Assembly (NCBI GenBank): GCA_041484095.1
Contig: JBGPGW010000153.1
Location: 1 to 8,391, forward strand
DNA: 8,391 bases
From: JBGPGW01 sp041484095
Lineage (GTDB): Bacteria > Pseudomonadota > Alphaproteobacteria > CADEGL01
Reading direction: 5' to 3'
The notes below the pieces were generated by a model. That model worked only from the letters and a program-made list of their open reading frames with translations. It was not told where the DNA came from and searched no databases. Shown piece after piece: positions 7,901 through 8,391 of this stretch. Numbering within the stretch: position 1 is the first letter of the stretch; the number at the start of each line of letters is the position of its first letter. Both the position numbers and the translations under genes were made by a program.

Positions 7901-8391
7901 CGCACCGGCGAATATGAAGACGGGCAAATCGGTGAAATCTTCATCGACATGCACAAGGAAGGGGCCGCCTTCCGCAGCCTGATGAACAACTTCGCGATCG
8001 CGATCTCGATCGGCCTTCAGTACGGCGTGCCGCTCGACGAGTTCGTCGAGGCCTTCACCTTCACGCGCTTCGAGCCCTCCGGCCTCGTCGAAGGCAACGA
8101 CGCGATCCGCATGTCGACCTCCGTGCTCGACTACATCTTCCGGGAGCTCGCCATCTCGTATCTCGGCCGGACCGATCTCGCCCATGCCAAAGCCGAGGAT
8201 CTGCGCCCCGACAGTCTCGGCACCGGCGATTATGAACGATCTCTTCGCCGCGACGTCGACGGAGCGGCGCTCGATGCGGTCAAGCGCGTCACGAGCGTCG
8301 GCTATGTCCGGAACAATCTCTACGTCTTCTATGGCAATGGGGATGGTGCCGCCCGGCGGGAGGGCAACGCGCCGACCGACCGCCTGAGTGA
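4928..8391 (+). CDS. nrdJ: Adenosylcobalamin-dependent (class II) ribonucleotide reductase, 3'-partial
   Basis: Cytoplasmic enzyme that reduces ribonucleotides to deoxyribonucleotides using adenosylcobalamin to form a thiyl radical; it needs neither oxygen nor a separate radical-generating subunit. The frame is open from ATG to the window edge (1154 complete codons plus 2 bases), so the C-terminus is missing. Cys199 in PHACFIQ is the first redox cysteine. NPCSE (476-480) carries Asn476, the thiyl-radical Cys478 and Glu480, and Cys489 follows 11 residues later, the same spacing as in T. maritima NrdJ. APTGTIG (675-681) is the phosphate-binding loop, and DCDTTGIEPDFALVKFKKL follows. A charged ERIVERIVERV linker (954-964) precedes RRKGYTQKA and a conserved C-terminal region. 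The cysteine-rich tail expected in this family should lie beyond the window. The start is fixed by the family N-terminus MRIQRLFT and by an in-frame TAG at 4880; the ribosome-binding site is weak (GTGGGG, 7 bases upstream). Probably regulated by NrdR. Confidence 0.96.
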   Translation, partial: MRIQRLFTENGKSPYHGIEFRKTKSEIRNPDGSVVFKADDIEVPASWSQVASDILAQKYFRKAGIARRLKAVEETTVPSWLWRRVPDEAALGALPAEHRMGGETSATHVFDRLAGTWTYWGWKGGYFDQEEDARAFFDEMRFMLCRQMAAPNSPQWFNTGLHWAYGIDGPSQGHYYVNHESGRLEASSSAYERPQPHACFIQGVADDLVNDGGIMDLWVREARLFKYGSGTGSNFSRLRGEGENLSGGGRSSGLMSFLKVGDRAAGAIKSGGTTRRAAKMVVVNVDHPDIESFIDWKVIEEQKVAALVTGSKLARLHLGEIMAACHGMKRNGDADAPFDPKKNPALRLAIRAARKVLIPENYVQRVIQFARQGYTNIEFRTYDTDWDSEAYLTVSGQNSNNSVRVTDAFLKAVEADGNWRLIRRTDGKVSHTVKARDLWEKIGHAAWACADPGIQFDTTINDWHTCPKSGRINASNPCSEYMFLDDTACNLASLNLMTFRKADGRFDVEAYEHAVRLWTVVLEISVLMAQFPSREIARLSYEYRTLGLGFANIGGLLMAEGLPYDSKEARAICGALSAIMTGVSYATSAEMAEELGAFPGFARNRGDMLRVIRNHRRAAHGDSKGYEALATPPVPLDAASCPDASLVEAARRAWDRALALGDLHGYRNAQTTVIAPTGTIGLVMDCDTTGIEPDFALVKFKKLAGGGYFKIINRTVTEALRALGYGDAAVEEMVRYAVGHGTLKDAPGVGHAALRARGFNESALQAIESALASAFDIKFAFNKWTLGEEICTRVLGLDAARLDDVSFDMLEALGFSKAEIDAANAYCCGAMTLEGAPYLKPEHLPVFDCANPCGRIGTRSLSVDSHIEMLAAAQPFISGAISKTINMSNTATVEECKTAYMRSWRLGLKANALYRDGSKLSQPLSASILGDEDGSFAEEVIEAPAAVQAPMMAERIVERIVERVIADRRRLPARRKGYTQKAVVGGHKVYLRTGEYEDGQIGEIFIDMHKEGAAFRSLMNNFAIAISIGLQYGVPLDEFVEAFTFTRFEPSGLVEGNDAIRMSTSVLDYIFRELAISYLGRTDLAHAKAEDLRPDSLGTGDYERSLRRDVDGAALDAVKRVTSVGYVRNNLYVFYGNGDGAARREGNAPTDRLS
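7787..7810 (+). repeat. Perfect 12-base tandem duplication in the nrdJ linker
   Basis: GAACGGATCGTC occurs twice head to tail (7787-7798 and 7799-7810), encoding ERIV-ERIV, and is followed by the diverged unit GAGCGCGTC (ERV). The repeat keeps frame and falls in the charged linker between the catalytic core and the C-terminal region. Similar ER-V repeats in related NrdJ proteins, as I recall them, suggest a family feature rather than a recent local accident. Confidence 0.7.

Overview
The window is a high-GC stretch of bacterial chromosome that reads as alphaproteobacterial, probably from the Rhizobiales/Hyphomicrobiales side. The strongest argument is the last gene, a very long single-chain class II ribonucleotide reductase. 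It opens with MRIQRLFT and carries an ERIVERIVERV linker ahead of its C-terminal part, an architecture I associate with alphaproteobacterial NrdJ. This placement comes from recognising protein families by eye, not from a search. No rRNA, tRNA, CRISPR array, transposase, phage gene or integration site is visible.

Layout from left to right. (1) Positions 2-1357, plus strand: the 3' part, probably all but a few codons, of a beta-CASP metallo-beta-lactamase-fold RNase-like protein of the CPSF73 type. (2) Positions 1385-1411: a hairpin between two convergent genes. (3) Positions 1411-4246, minus strand: a tight three-gene cluster transcribed in the order corA (Mg2+ channel), uppP (undecaprenyl-diphosphate phosphatase) and a D-2-hydroxyacid dehydrogenase-like protein. 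The gaps are 1 and 18 bases, so they are almost certainly one operon. (4) Positions 4247-4927: a 681-base divergent intergenic region. Its left half has no recognisable gene. Its right half is much richer in A+T and holds a good sigma70-type promoter for nrdJ, with two, possibly three, NrdR-box-like sequences around it. (5) Positions 4928-8391, plus strand: nrdJ, open from its ATG to the window edge (1154 complete codons), with its C-terminus missing.

How the genes work together. nrdJ makes deoxyribonucleotides using adenosylcobalamin and is most likely controlled by the repressor NrdR through the boxes upstream. The corA-uppP pair links divalent-cation import to recycling of the lipid carrier for cell-wall synthesis. 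The dehydrogenase is co-transcribed with them, but its active site looks non-canonical: the usual catalytic His, and probably the usual Glu, are replaced. The RNase-like gene is an independent unit.

Most of the window is ordinary core-genome content and I see no convincing new multi-gene system. The two observations most worth following are the altered dehydrogenase active site and the regulatory block upstream of nrdJ. Long open frames antisense to the real genes, including one of 795 codons opposite nrdJ, are judged to be by-products of high GC.
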